DNA of 64,000 nucleotides, taken from positions 9,146,234-9,210,233 of the forward strand of contig LNAC01000003.1 in NCBI GenBank assembly GCA_002007465.1. Direction: 5' to 3'. The notes below the pieces were generated by a model. It worked only from the letters and a program-made list of their open reading frames with translations, ran no database searches and was not told where the DNA came from. This DNA comes from Ailurus styani (Eukaryota; Chordata; Mammalia; Carnivora; Ailuridae). This document shows, piece by piece, positions 23,345 to 35,174 of this stretch (position 1 is the stretch's first letter; each line of letters starts with the position of its first letter). Made by a program: the position numbers and the translations under genes.

Positions 23345-23490
23345 TTGCTAACTCATTAGTCTGAGCCTTGATTTTCCATCTGTGAAATGGAACTAAGAAT
23401 CCATTTTCTGTCCACCACATAAAGCTCTAGGATCAAGTGAGAGCATATACATGAAAGCTTTTTACAAACCACAAGGTGCCATAAAACACC
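23345..23490 (+). repeat. MIR SINE, 3' half
   Basis: GAGCCTTGATTTTCCATCTG then TGAAATGGAACTAAGAATCC, and GATCAAGTGAGAGCATATAC with GAAAGCTTTTTACAAAC, match MIR's second half. Confidence 0.75.
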
Positions 23491-25045
23491 CTTGAATTTA
23501 TATTAATGGCCAGGAATTATGAACTCATACCTAAAATAAAAATGAAATGATAACACAAAGTGATTATTTGGAAATGTAAAGATAAAAGCTAGAAAATAAT
23601 CTGTAGGAATTAAATCAAAATTATGATAACATCAGCAATAAGAATGTTTAATGTGATCTTATTCACATCACTGCTCATGTCTGGTAGAGGCAGTGGCATT
23701 TGAATTGTGTATTATTGTCAATATATTGTTGATTTAATACCCGAAGTTTGTTTGTCTAGCAAATATCACAAATGTTAAGCTAATTTTGAAAAACCATAAA
23801 ACCACCTTCTCGTGACCCCCAATCTCTGCTCTATGTTTTAAGTTTTATTTTCTGTTCATTATGTATTGCCCTCAAGGTTATAAGGAAAGGAATAGAAGAG
23901 ATGAGTCAGTTATGAATATTCTTGCCAGAAAAATAAACACTGAATTGGGACTGTTGTTAATAAGAGTATCACATGTAAAAGCAAATGATTTTTCTTCTCT
24001 TTTGGGCATTTAAAAGCCCTCAGCATTCAGGGTTTTAGTTTTCTTTGTGAAAGCACATCAAGAAACTGGAAAAAAAATCCAGAGACCAGTAACCAAATGA
24101 AAAAGTTTAGTAAATAAAGAAGGATCAAGAGAATGGGGCAATCTTAGACATGAGAAAAACAAAACAGCTAGCATGGCAAAAGGTCAAGGGAAGACAGATA
24201 ATAAATTTAGAACCATTTTACAAAGCAAGCCAAGGATAAAATAGGATTAAAGTTCTTATGGTAGTACCTATTGTCACAAAAGAAAATACACAGCAACATG
24301 TCAATAACCTAGTTTCATTCGAGTGCAAAAAAGTCCCATTTTTAAGAATTAGCTTGAGGATTATAATTGGAAGCATTCACAAGTCCAACTTGTTTGATAT
24401 GCCCAAGTCACTTCCATTCTTTCTTTCTCCATGAGTGACAGAAATAAAGATGCAAATAGCCTGGACGCCATCCCTCAATGCTAATAAAATGCTAGTGTGT
24501 AAACAGTGCAAAATAAAGGTACACATTACAGAATAAATAATTTGTATTTTATTGCTAAATTATTCAAAATCTCGTGGAAATGTGACCCCTATGGTACTGT
24601 AAACAGTAACACCCAAAACCATGACTGCTGGGAGACTATTTAAAGATGTTTCTTCAGGAATATCATGACTTCCATGTTTTTGCACAGTGGGCAATTTATT
24701 TTCATATTGGATTCCAGGCAGGAAGTGTTTATTCCTGCCAAAGAGGATGTAAAATTTCCCCCACTCCTGTTGCCACCGAGGTTGTTGCTACCACAGAGAA
24801 AACAGAGTCAGTTGCCAAAGAGAGAACATAGATCCAAATGGAAGACTGAGACTTGAGAGGAGTCGCAGCGTCATATGGCCAAAGAGAGCATTTGGTGAGA
24901 TTTTGGACAAAATTGGGTCTTCCAAAAGAAACTGGTTGAGAAAGAGTCAGTACCTTATGCACTCATTAAATATATATGCAAAAAATAAAAGGTAATGATA
25001 AAAAAGTAAGTAGCAGACATTTGACTGCAGGTCACTGAAGAAAAA
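23491..25045. other. unassigned, no gene seen
   Basis: AT-rich, no recognised repeat or exon. Overlapping short frames at 24646-24962 have no family signature. Confidence 0.45.
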
Positions 25046-25265
25046 AAAAAAAAAACATACAACTTAAACAGAAAAAAAATCCAGACTGGGCCAGATGAAT
25101 TTCCTCAGATGATATAGGATTATTACTAGTCCCTCAAAGAGAAAACTTAATAAAATGTGGCAAATATTTCTCATTTTTAAAAAATGCTTCTCATATATAA
25201 AAATAGAGAAGACAATTTCCTAGACATCATGAGTAGTATTTATTAGAAACCAACAGAAAAAGGAT

Positions 25266-25355
25266 GCCCGGCTAGCTCAGTCGGTAGAGCACAAGACTGT
25301 TAATCTCAAGGTTTGAGTCTGAGCCCCAAGTTGGGTGTTGCAATTACTTTTTAAG
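25266..25355 (+). pseudogene. tRNA-Lys-derived retropseudogene or short SINE; anticodon reads GTT
   Basis: The first 40 or so bases match the tRNA-Lys body (GCCCGGCTAGCTCAGTCGGT, AGAGCA). The tRNA part ends at 25337 with TTGGGTG, which still pairs with the acceptor 5' strand using G-U pairs. The anticodon loop CTGTTAA gives GTT (Asn) instead of CTT (Lys). The anticodon stem keeps only about three pairs and the T arm has lost a base, so it cannot be a working tRNA. The downstream ATTACTTTTTAAGAAAAG resembles the tail of tRNA-Lys SINEs in carnivores. Confidence 0.8.
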
Positions 25356-25367
25356 AAAAGTATATAG

Positions 25368-25508
25368 GGACACCTGGGTGGCTCAGTTGGTTAAGTCTCT
25401 GCCTTCAGCTCAGGTCATGATCTCATTGTCCTGGGATCAAGCCCTATGACCAGCTCCCTGCTCAGTGGGGAGTCTGTTCTCCCTCTCTCTATCCCCATCC
25501 ATGCTCAT

Positions 25509-25540
<32 letters not shown>

Positions 25541-25570
25541 ATAAATAAATATAATCTTGAATAAATAAGA
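25368..25570 (+). mobile_element. CAN-SINE
   Basis: Full copy with GGACACCTGGGTGGCTCAGT. Target duplication AGTATATAG at 25359-25367 and 25571-25579. It sits next to the tRNA-Lys-like element. Confidence 0.96.
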
Positions 25571-25720
25571 AGTATATAGAAGAAACTGAGAGAAAATATT
25601 AAAAAGGTGACACACTAAAATGATCCCCAATGAAGCTAAGAGCAATACAAATATAACTGAGAGTTACTAATAGTTTGGAGAGTTTTAGCTCATGAAACAA
25701 GTCTCAGAAAAGAGTTTGTT

Positions 25721-25931
25721 GGGGCCCCTGAGTGGCTGAGACAGTTGAGCAGCTGGCTATTGATTTCAGTTAGGGTCATAGTTTCGGGGTGCTGTGACGG
25801 AGCCTGTGTCAGGCTCCTCTTGGCAGGGAGTCTGCTTGATGATTCTCATCCCCCCTCTGCCCCTTCCTGTCCTCCCGCCCCTGCTCATTCTCTCTCTCTC
25901 TTTAAAATAAATAAATAAATCTTTTTTTTAA
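25721..25931 (+). mobile_element. CAN-SINE, old and diverged
   Basis: GGGGCCCCTGAGTGGCTGAG head, GGCAGGGAGTCTGCTTGATG body and (AAAT)n tail. Clearly older than its neighbours. Confidence 0.88.
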
Positions 25932-25980
25932 GAGCTTGCAAATTGATTAATTTTGTAAATGAAGAAAAAAAAAAAAACTA

Positions 25981-26170
25981 GGGATGCCTGGGTGGCTCAG
26001 TCAGTTAAGCAACTGCCTTTGACTTGGGTCTTGATTTTGGGGTCCTGGAATCAAACCCCAAGTCGGGCTCCCTGCTCAGCATGGAGCCTGTTTCTCCCTT
26101 TCCTCCCCACTTGTGCTCTCTCTCTCTCTCAAATAAAGAAATAAAATCTTTAAAAAATAAATAAATAAAA
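25981..26170 (+). mobile_element. CAN-SINE
   Basis: GGGATGCCTGGGTGGCTCAG head, CATGGAGCCTGTTTCTCCC body, and a tail of AAATAAAGAAATAAAATC type. Confidence 0.94.
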
Positions 26171-26529
26171 ATTTAAAATTTTTTAAAAGGAAGAAAAAAG
26201 CTATTATTATTTGCAGATGATGTAATTTTATGCCTGGGGAATCCAAAATAAGTAAATGTTTATTATTATCATTATTATTATTAGAAATAGGATGTCATGA
26301 CTGAGAAAGTAAAGGTTGAAGCCTATAAACTTTCATGACTGATTGCATGGTGATAGCAAAGTAAAAGAATTATCGAAGTCCAACATCTTAATTTGATTTG
26401 TGTTCTACTTCCCTCTATCTCTAATACAATGACCTTACTTCAAGTTACCATCTTTTCTGGCCTAGGTTACTGTAGCAACTACATTCTTTCCTCCTCAATC
26501 AATGATCCCCACAGCTGTTGGAGTGATTT

Positions 26530-27650
26530 TTTTAAAGTTGACATATAATTAGCATAAAACATTATATTAGTTTCAGGGGTTCAACATAATTTTTGATATT
26601 TATAGATTTCAAAATGATCACGACAGCAAGTCTAGTTAACATCCATCACCACACATAGTTAAATTTTTTTCTTGCGATGAGAATTTTTAAGATCTATTCT
26701 CTTGGCAACTTTCAAATTTACAATATATTATTATTAACTATAGCCACCATGCTGTACATTATATCCCCAGGACTTATTTATTTTATAATTTAAGTTTGTA
26801 CCTTTTGACCCCCTTCATACATTTCACTCACCCCAGCAATGGCAAATCTGTTCTCAGTATCTGTAAGTTTGGATTTGTGGTTTCTTTAGATTCCACATAC
26901 AGTATTTTCTTTCTCTGTCTGGCTTATTTCACTTAGCATAATACCTTCTAGGTCCATCCATGTTGTCACAAATGGCAAGATTTCATTCTTTTTTATGGAT
27001 TAATAATATTCCATTGAATATGTTTGTCATATTTTTCTTATCCATTCATCCATAAATGGATGCTTAAGTTGCTTCTATGTCTTGGATGTTGCAAATAATG
27101 TTGCAGTAGACATGGGGGAGCATATATGCCTTTGAGTTACAGCTTTCATTTCCTTCAGCTAAATACCCATAAGTAGATTTGCTGGATCATATAGTAGCTC
27201 TATTTTTAATATTTTGAGCAACCCTCATACTGTTTTCCACAGCAGCTATACCAATTTACATTCCTACCAGCAGTGCACAAGGGTTCCCATTTCTCCACAT
27301 CCTCACCAACACTTGTTATTTCTTATATTTTTTTATAATAGCCATTCTAACAGGTGTGAGGTGATATCTCATTGTGATTCTGATTTGCATTTCCATAATG
27401 ATTAGGGATGTTGAACACCTTTTTGTGTACCGGTTGGCCATCAGTAAGTCTTCTTTGGAAAAAATGTCTATTCAGATCCTCTGCCCATTTTTTAATTGGA
27501 TTGTTTGGTTTTTTTGATATAGTTGTATGAATTCTTTATATACTTTGAGACTTAACCCCTTATCAAATATATGATTTGTAAATATTTTCTCCCATTCAGG
27601 AGGTTGTCTTTTCATTTTGTTTGTGGCTTCCTTTGCTGTGTTAAAATAAT
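26530..27650 (-). repeat. L1M (antisense) inserted in an older L1
   Basis: Antisense L1 3' UTR and ORF2 end: TGCTGTACATTATATCCCCA, TCCATGTTGTCACAAATGGC, CCACAGCAGCTATACCAATT, TCTCCACATCCTCACCAACA, GTGAGGTGATATCTCATTGT, AAATATTTTCTCCCATTCAG. It ends near TTTGTGGCTTCCTTTGCTGT. It lies between sense fragments of another L1, so it inserted later. Confidence 0.88.
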
Positions 27651-27839
27651 TTTAGAATAAGTGAGTTCTATAAAGTATGTCTTTATAAGAAAATACATCA
27701 ATAGGTTTCCTTTATGAAAAAAAATTAAAGTTGGAAAATAAAATGAAGAAAAAGAACAAATTTATATTAGCAACAAAATTTGGTAATGTCTTAGTATAAT
27801 TTAACAAAAAAAGGAATAAAACCTATAAGAAGAAACCTA

Positions 27840-28214
27840 GGGGCACCTGGGTGGCTCAGTCAGTTAAGTGTCCAACTCTTGATTTTGGTTCAGGTCATGA
27901 TCTCAGGGCTGTGAGATTGAGCCCTGCATCATATCCTGTGCTGGACATGGAACCTGCTTAAGATTCTCTCTATTTGGGCGCCTGGGTGGCTCAGTGGGTT
28001 AAAGCCTCTGCCTTCAGCTCAGGTCATGATCTCAGGGTCCTGGGATTGAGGCCCGCATCGGGCTCTCTGCTCAGCAGGGAGCCTGCTTCCTCCTCTCTCT
28101 CTGCCTACTTGTAATCTCTCTGTATCATATAAATAAATAAAATCTTTAAAAAAAAAAAGATTCTCTCTATTTTCTCTCTCCTTCTACCCTTCCCCACCCA
28201 GCCACCCTCCTCTC
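27840..28214 (+). mobile_element. older CAN-SINE split by a younger one
   Basis: GGGCACCTGGGTGGCTCAGT, CCAACTCTTGATTTTGGTTC and GGAACCTGCTTAAGATTCTC belong to an older subfamily. The body resumes after 28159 with a CT-rich stretch and runs into the GAAA array that replaces its tail. Confidence 0.93.
27976..28158 (+). mobile_element. CAN-SINE, young mustelid-type, inside another SINE
   Basis: GTGGGTTAAAGCCTCTGCC copy. Perfect 15-bp target duplication AGATTCTCTCTATTT at 27961-27975 and 28159-28173. Confidence 0.97.
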
Positions 28215-28249
28215 GAAAGAAAGAGAAAGAAAGAGAGAAAGAAAGAAAA

Positions 28250-28301
<52 letters not shown>

Positions 28302-28367
28302 AGGAAGGAAAGAAGGAAGGAAGGAAGGAAGGAAGGAAGAGACAAGAAAGAAGGAAGAGACAAGAAA

Positions 28368-28404
<37 letters not shown>

Positions 28405-28431
28405 GAAAGAAAGAAAGAAAGACAAAGAAAT
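28215..28431. repeat. (GAAA)n/(GGAA)n purine microsatellite
   Basis: About 217 bp almost purely A and G on the plus strand, in alternating blocks of GAAA, GGAA and GAGACAAGAAAGAAG. It probably grew from the tail of the SINE before it. The 106-codon minus frame here is low-complexity Phe/Leu/Ser and not a gene. Confidence 0.96.
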
Positions 28432-28464
28432 CTATACAGTCCTACTAAAGAACATACAGGAAGA

Positions 28465-28560
28465 AACGTGATTTCCCCCTCTCTCTCTGCCTGCCTCTCA
28501 GCCTACTTGTGATCTCTCTCCCTCTGTGAAATAAATAAAATAATAATAATAATAAATATA
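28465..28560 (+). mobile_element. CAN-SINE 3' fragment
   Basis: Only the 3' part remains: CTCTCTGCCTGCCTCTCAGC, CTACTTGTGATCTCTC and AAATAAATAAAATAATAATA. Confidence 0.88.
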
Positions 28561-29290
28561 TATAAAGTATAATACAGTTATAAGAATAGAGAAACTGGTC
28601 ACTGGACTAGAATAGACTTCAGAAATAATGAAAATATATATTAGAATCTATATATGATAAGTTTGGCATTTCACATCACTGGGGAAAGGAAGTTTTATTC
28701 AATTAACTGATATTGAGACAATTAGTTGTCATATGAAAAAGAATAGTTGATTTCTTATATCATGCTTATATTCTAATAAATGACAGATCATTTAAGACAA
28801 GAATGTGAAAACAACAAAACTGTAATCAAATTAGAAAGATAAATAGAAGAAAATTTTTATAATGTAGGAGATACAAGTCAAAATAAGTCAGATACCATTC
28901 TTCATGTATCAGCTTGTCAAAATTAAAAAGATTTAAGTTGATTTAAAAGTGGGGAAACAGATACTCTCCTATATTGTTAATGGGAGTATTAATCATTATA
29001 AATGTGTATACTCTATGACCCAGCAATCTTACGTTAAGACTCTATTCTTTGAAAATAATGAAAAGAATAGCCAGTCAAAATTTCATTTACTGTTTACTAT
29101 TGTAAACAGTGCAAAACACTGAAAATAACTTTAAAAATCCATAAGGGGGTAATTAAAGAAATCATAGCATGTCTATACAATGGAATACTGTTCAGTCATT
29201 GAAAACAATGAGGAGGAAAACCTGGAAATATGTCCTGAATATATTGTTAAGTGCTAAAAGCAACCTTTCAAATATCATGCAGAGTCTGGT

Positions 29291-29649
29291 TCTAGTGACG
29301 GGATTAATTGGTTACTGCAAGGAGAGCACAAAAACTGGCTGACTCTATAAGCCTCCATCCCTGTATATCAAACCCCTGACATTACAGTAGAGTTTGTCTC
29401 CAGGAATGACAGTGTTTGGGTCAAAGAGACATGTTGCAACCCAAATAGGTGGTGACACCATTGAGGATTAGGCAGATGTTAGGGCCAGAAGACCAGTTGC
29501 TAAAACATTATTCCCATCTCTTCACTTCAGCTGAGAACAGGTGAAGTATAAGCCCCTGGAAGATGCTTCCAGCCTTCCTCCCAGGCTGGCTAGTGACGGT
29601 TGGAATTCTCAACCATATGGATGAGTTTTGATGAAAAGCGACACACTGA
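29291..29649. other. unassigned, no gene seen
   Basis: No recognised repeat or exon between the L1 end and the next L1-like stretch. Confidence 0.4.
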
Positions 29650-30175
29650 GGGGAGAAAATGAAGAAGGAATTGATAAGTGAGGAAAAGTAACCACTTATA
29701 CAATCAAAAAATATATTTAAAATGAAATTTAATAATCCTTAAAGTGATGCAGGCAGGTATTTCACCTAGGAAGCAGGGATAGGAAATTATGAAAAAGAAG
29801 TAAGATATATTTGTTGAAATTAAACGACAACAACAAACCTTGATATGTAGACTGAATCGCCATAGCTACAGGGCAAATCAGTGAGTTGGAAGAGAGAATG
29901 GAAGAATTTTCCCAGAACACGTCACAATTGCATAAAGTTTAAAAATAGAAAAAGAATAATCATTTAGAGACAGAGAGGAAGTTCCCAAGAGGCCAACATT
30001 CATCTGGTATGGCTTCCAGAAGAAAAGGCTGGAGAGGATAAATAGGAAGCCATCAAATAAAATATCTGGAAGGATATAGTCACAAAATAATTTACAATGA
30101 TTATATATAGTGAAGTAGAGTTGAAGTGCAATGGGAGAAGGTAAAGGAAATTTTTTAATAATTACAAATACTGAA
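29650..30175 (+). repeat. L1 ORF1-region or HAL1-like fragment
   Basis: AATCAGTGAGTTGGAAGAGA then GAATGGAAGAATTTTCCCAG, with later stretches resembling 62800-63100, look like an L1 ORF1 region or HAL1. Weakly supported. Confidence 0.35.
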
Positions 30176-30196
30176 TGATTTAAAAATTTTGTGTTG

Positions 30197-30396
30197 GGGC
30201 GCTGGGTGGCTCAGATGTTTAAGTGTCTGCCTTCCAGTCAGGTCGTGATCCCAGGGTCCTGTGATCAAGCCCCCCATTTGGCTCCCTGCTTGGCAGGGAA
30301 AATGCTTCTCCCTCTCCCTCTGCTGTTCCCCCTGCTTGTGCTCTCTCGTTCTCTCTGTCAAATATATAAATTAAAAAACCTTTAAAAGATAAAAAT
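30197..30396 (+). mobile_element. CAN-SINE
   Basis: GGGCGCTGGGTGGCTCAGAT head. Target AAAAATTTTGTGTTG (30182-30196) recurs as AAAAATTTCGTGCTG (30397-30411), two mismatches, so the copy is moderately old. Confidence 0.95.
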
Positions 30397-30411
30397 AAAA
30401 ATTTCGTGCTG

Positions 30412-33400
30412 CAACAAAAGCTATGCGTATACAAAGTGTGGGCTCAGTTATTCATAGAAAATATGCTTATATCTTATAATATCTTAAAGAATATCTATAA
30501 TTATCTTTTTAGATAGTTACACAGATCAGGTAAGCCTTTGCTAGCTCTGAAAATCACTCTTCTATTGTCCAAAGGAAGCAAAAACCAAGTAAGCAGAATG
30601 CCTTACAAAATTATTTTTTTAATAAAATTCTCTCTTAATGAGACTTACTCTATCTTATATACTATCAGCTAAATAAATTCATCACCATAATTCTACCTCT
30701 ACTGATTTTAGTAAAACAGGTGACAATTGTAACACAAAGAATTTGCTTCACTCTGCTATAATCATTCCCATGCCTGTTTGTTTAGTTCAGTGATAGTCTC
30801 AAATAGATATAATATGAGAGGCCAAGTCATTGTAACAAGAAGTGGAATCTTGAAGAGATTATCTGGATGATTCTGAGAGGCCTCCTACTTATCATCTTGG
30901 GCATTTATTCCAAATGATCGATTTGTTAATATACTTTAACAATTTCCTAGTTCTTTTCAATTCTTACAGTTGCAGTCTTATCTTGGATGAAGAATAAGAA
31001 ACTCATCATCTTTTTAGATAACAACAAGTCACATCCAGACAAAGAAATGGTGAAGAGGATTACCCCTTCAATCTAATAAGAGGATGAGGATGTTGATGGT
31101 GAATTTGTTGGATGAGGGACAATGTAGGGCTCCATAGAATTTTCACCTACCACTTTCCCCACTATCATCAGTCTCTCCTTCAAAACCAGAATTTGGGGTC
31201 CACAAATCACATGTAAACATTCTCAGTCCATGCCAAAGTATAAAAATACCCGTTTCCCTTATCTATTTACTGAGTGAAAAAAGAAAAGGTACTTGGGAAT
31301 GGCAGCCAAGATGGAACTGGTGCCAGGGCGTAGGGGCCAGAGCAGATGGAAGCAACAGTATCTCCAACAGTGGCGCTGACAAGGGAGGTGAGTGAGCACA
31401 AAAGACAACATCCCTCAAATTTTGGGTCTAGTGATAGACTAAAGCTCAGCGTACCCATCGGTAAATATTAGAAGAGGCCTGGCTAAAAGCAGAAAGAGTT
31501 ACAAACTCAAATGAACTGTAATGTTTGCAATTTTTGAAATTCTTTTATGAAATGGTAAATAATAAGAGAGCCAATAATCATGAAAATGCTGGAAGTAAAA
31601 GACTCCAAGGTGAAGAATGAATATTTCCGGTTGTTTCAAAAGCCGTTTCTTAGCACTGGCAGTTACTTAGCAGCTTCTAGAAAGAAATGCCTGTGCTAAT
31701 GTACGCAGGAGCCTCAGATCTCCCTGAATTTTCCACAGAGTTGCATCATGTCTCTGCTTCCCTCCTGCTACGAAGACTTGATCCCCCAAGTGACATTTAT
31801 TTACCAACACCACCAAAACTGAAAAACAAACAAAAAAGTAAATAATGTCAATGCTGAAGTGATGTGAACGGTGACAGGAATTTGTGTGTATGTGCGCCTG
31901 TGTGTGTGTTTCCTTAAAACAACTCCAAAGCCTTAGTTCCTCCATTGTTAGGTTTTAGAGGCTTAGTCCTTTTAGAGAGAAAACCACCTATCCTGCTGTT
32001 GCACTGCAGGCTTTGGAACACGGTAAAGCTCTGTTATCTTGAAAGCACTTCTTTGCTAATTCCCAAGACCTCATTTCTCAGTCCAGCAGTGTTGTTGAAC
32101 AACTGCCATGTGTTCTTCAAAATCAGAATTACTGTCCACAGGAAAGGCTCCCCCTGTCCCTTTTCAGTCCTTTTCTGTGTACTTTGAGACAGAATGTTTG
32201 AAACACAGCCATGTAAAATGGCACATATCTTAGAAAAATCTTTTATTTATCCAAAGGTAGTTGTCATGAAAAAGAGCCAGTCTTGGTCTCCTTAAATATC
32301 TTTGTGCCATTTTCTCATCCAGATATTGGGTGCTGTCCCTTTACTGTCCATCAGAAGTACAGAGATCTTTTTCTCCTACTATCATGTCAAAGACTCTATA
32401 TTAACCATTTACACTTTAGTATGAATTACTTTGTTATAATTATTTCTGGAAAATCTGCACTTAAGCCTTGTTACTAATTGTCTGAAAAAAAGATTTTGTT
32501 CCTCATTAAGTTTAGGTATCTTATAAAACTTGGCAATCATGAATTCTCATCATATTTCATGATCTTTTCTCTTGATCCTTTACCAGTCTGTTTTTCAAGA
32601 ACCTAGTATTTCAGTGATCCAAAGCCATTTACCTTGTGCTTTCTTCCCTCCCTCAGGTTTATCTAAACCCCTAGATGCTTAGAAGCCATCCACATGGCCT
32701 AGAAGTTCTACTTCCTTAAGTCCTTTATCTTACAAAATTACTTATGCTGAAATTTCTGAGTGTGGAAAAGGGTCAGGAAAATTTGAGAATAAGAATTGTA
32801 AAATGAACAGGAGGAAGATAAGACCACTACTGCCCTCAAAACTGAAAAGTGAAATGTACCCATATATTCCTCCTCCTCTCCTTCCTTCCCACAACCTCCG
32901 AAGAGTCAGAGACAACATGCAACAGGAGGCAACAAACCTCAAAGCAGGAAAAAGAGAAAAAAATCCAATGACAAAGCCCTCACCTCTTCCACATTGTGAC
33001 TTCCAGGCAGTACCAAGCCAGAACTGAGAGAAGTTAGTTAGCTATAAATGAAGTAAAAATTTATATTAAAATTCCGGCTTGACTCTATTACAAAAACGAG
33101 TCTGGTGTTGAGTTTGAAAGTGACCAGAGTTCCTTTATAATCAGAAAAAATAGAGAAGCTGTTAAGTACAAGATATCAAATCGGGTAAAAAATAGAAACA
33201 CTTACCTAAGTAGTTTAAAGGGACAGTAAAAGAAACAAAAATAGTGTCCCTGGCATGCACCCCAAGGAGAGGTGCTCATACCATACCATACTTTGACATA
33301 AGCTGTATTTGTTTTCATGTAGGAGGAGTAACATTTGAAGCAGAATTGTCTATGAAGTAAGATGACGATGGCCTAATATCTATGTTCTTTAGTTTGTCAC

Positions 33401-33955
33401 TGGTCTTGCAGAGAGCAGATGCAATCCAGAGACTAACATGTGAAGTATGGTGACGGAGTCAAAAAGTGCTTAGTACAATAATTAGTGATACCAATAGTTT
33501 AATGTTAAAGCTTGATGAAAGAGCAAAATACAGAAAACAAACAAAACCAGTATCAGCAGCCTTTATTGTAAAAATCCTATCTCCAGGGTGGAACATCTTT
33601 GGGCTGATGAGGAAAAGTCCCTGGGGGGCTGCTGTAGCCCTAGATGAGAGAGGAAGGGTTTTGAGCAGTCAAAATGAGCACCCTTCCCCTTTAAGGAATT
33701 ACAGGAGAGGAGAGTATCTATAGAATTACTTGTGGAAATGACCACAATAAGGCAGCTGTCAGGAGTATGGGGTGCTACCTAGTTTCTTTCTTCAAACCAA
33801 TGGACTCTTCAGTAGACTTTACCTCATAAAACAAAAGAACCTGGGTTTGGAGATCTTAAAATTTGCCAGAAAGTTCTTTGACATTGTTCTCATTGAAAGT
33901 GTAAAGTCTAAATCCCCTCCTCTTGAAAATACACTGACTTTGATGACTCTTTTAA
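30412..33955. other. mostly unassigned
   Basis: About 3.5 kb with no recognised repeat. Short frames (31945-32187 +, 33466-33723 +) show no known motif. A 26-codon ORF at 31299-31379 lies just before a splice-donor-like GTGAGT; see findings. Confidence 0.45.
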
Positions 33956-33959
33956 ATAA

Positions 33960-34390
33960 CTGAATCAATAGGGGCAATACCTGAATTTTGAGTCTAGGTC
34001 CAAAAAAGAGATAAAATTTTCACTTGGCTCTCTCTTAGAACGTGGCCGTGGAGCTCTGAATCACCATATACGAATTCCAACTACCCTTAAGCTACTGTGC
34101 TGGAGAAAAACAAAGAGAGAACAGAGAGAGACAGAAATGGTATAAGGAGCCTCAGCTGTTGGCATCTGCCTAGCCCAGGTGCAACAGGTCAATGTGCAAG
34201 CTCCCTGATGACTCTGGCCCATCAGTGTGTGACCACAACCAGGAGAGATGCCCCGAGTAAGAACCATTCAACGGAGCCCAGTCAACCCCAGAACCATGCA
34301 AAATAAAATAAAATGCTTTTAACCCACAAATTGTTGTTTTGAGATGGGTCGTTACACATCAATAAATAATTTTAACACTAATATTCAGCA
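33960..34390 (+). repeat. MLT1-type MaLR LTR-like repeat
   Basis: CTTGGCTCTCTCTTAGAACG, CAACGGAGCCCAGTCAACCC, CAGAACCATGCAAAATAAAA and the end AATTGTTGTTTTGAGATGGG with CGTTACACATCAATAAATAA match the same old LTR type as 11560-12075. Class is tentative. Confidence 0.55.
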
Positions 34391-34659
34391 CTACTTTACA
34401 AATGAGGCTGAACAGTCACCTGGTATGTAAAAAAATAGTATAGAAGTTTAATTTATATGGATTTGTTATTAAATCATTTTAATATTTAATCATTGGAGTA
34501 TAATTTGTACTTTACCCAAAATTAATTTAGCAGTACATGTACATGATTTATAAACATACAAACATATGCTTGAGGTTGGTTCTCCAAATATTTTACTGAT
34601 AAGTACATACCATAAAAATATTTAGGGACCACTGTTATGGTAGACCAAATCTTCTGCCA

Positions 34660-34760
34660 GGAATCTGAAGATTGAGTTCAGGTCTCCATTCAGTCCTGAT
34701 AATTTTATAACCTTGAGCATATCACTATATCACATTTTCCTAAATTTTACTGTTTTAGGA
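34660..34760 (+). repeat. possible MIR remnant
   Basis: ATTGAGTTCAGGTCTCCATT, CTTGAGCATATCACTATATC and ATTTTCCTAAATTTTACTG roughly follow MIR order. Weak. Confidence 0.3.
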
Positions 34761-34978
34761 AAAAGCTTTGTGATATATCAGAAATAGGGTAAACTTCATA
34801 ATCATAAGCTCTTTTTAAAGGAAAACTCAAAATAATTTTATTCTGTAAAGCTAACTGAAATACAAGGTCTTAGAGATACTTTAACTTTTTTCTGATATTA
34901 TCATCTGCTCTCAGCTCAAAATATTGTCATAATCCTTAGGTTTGAAGTCTGATCTCGTTTTTTTTTAATAGCCTTTTT

Positions 34979-35167
34979 TTTTTAAGATTTTTATTTATTT
35001 ATTTGACAGATAGAGATCACAAGTAGGCAGAGAGGCAGGCAGAGAGAGAGGAGGAAGCAGGCTCCCTGCAGAGCAGAGAGCCTGATGCGGGCCTCGATCC
35101 CAGGACCCTGAGATCATGACCTGAGCCGAAGGCAGAGGCTTTAACCCACTGAGCCACCCAGGCGCCC
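34979..35167 (-). mobile_element. CAN-SINE, mustelid-type
   Basis: ATCACAAGTAGGCAGAGAGG, then CTGATGCGGGCCTCGATCC and AACCCACTGAGCCACCCAGG. Target AATAGCCTTTTTTTT lies on both sides (from 34967 and 35168). Confidence 0.97.
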
Positions 35168-35174
35168 AATAGCC

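Larger units (their letters stand above)
25050..29290 (+). repeat. old L1M (sense), broken into pieces
   Basis: Sense L1 ORF2 remnants occur in order: GGGCCAGATGAATTTCCTC near 25089; the reverse transcriptase FADD core (TTTGCAGATGAT, 26210-26221); TATAATTTAACAAAAAAAGG near 27796; CTATGACCCAGCAATC near 29015; CAATGGAATACTGTTCAGTC near 29178. Between them lie a tRNA-like element, CAN-SINEs, a minus-strand L1 (26530-27650) and a purine microsatellite. All frames are broken. Confidence 0.7.

Noticed and set aside
28105..28425. 106-codon Phe/Leu/Ser-rich frame
   Set aside because: Translation of the GAAA microsatellite.
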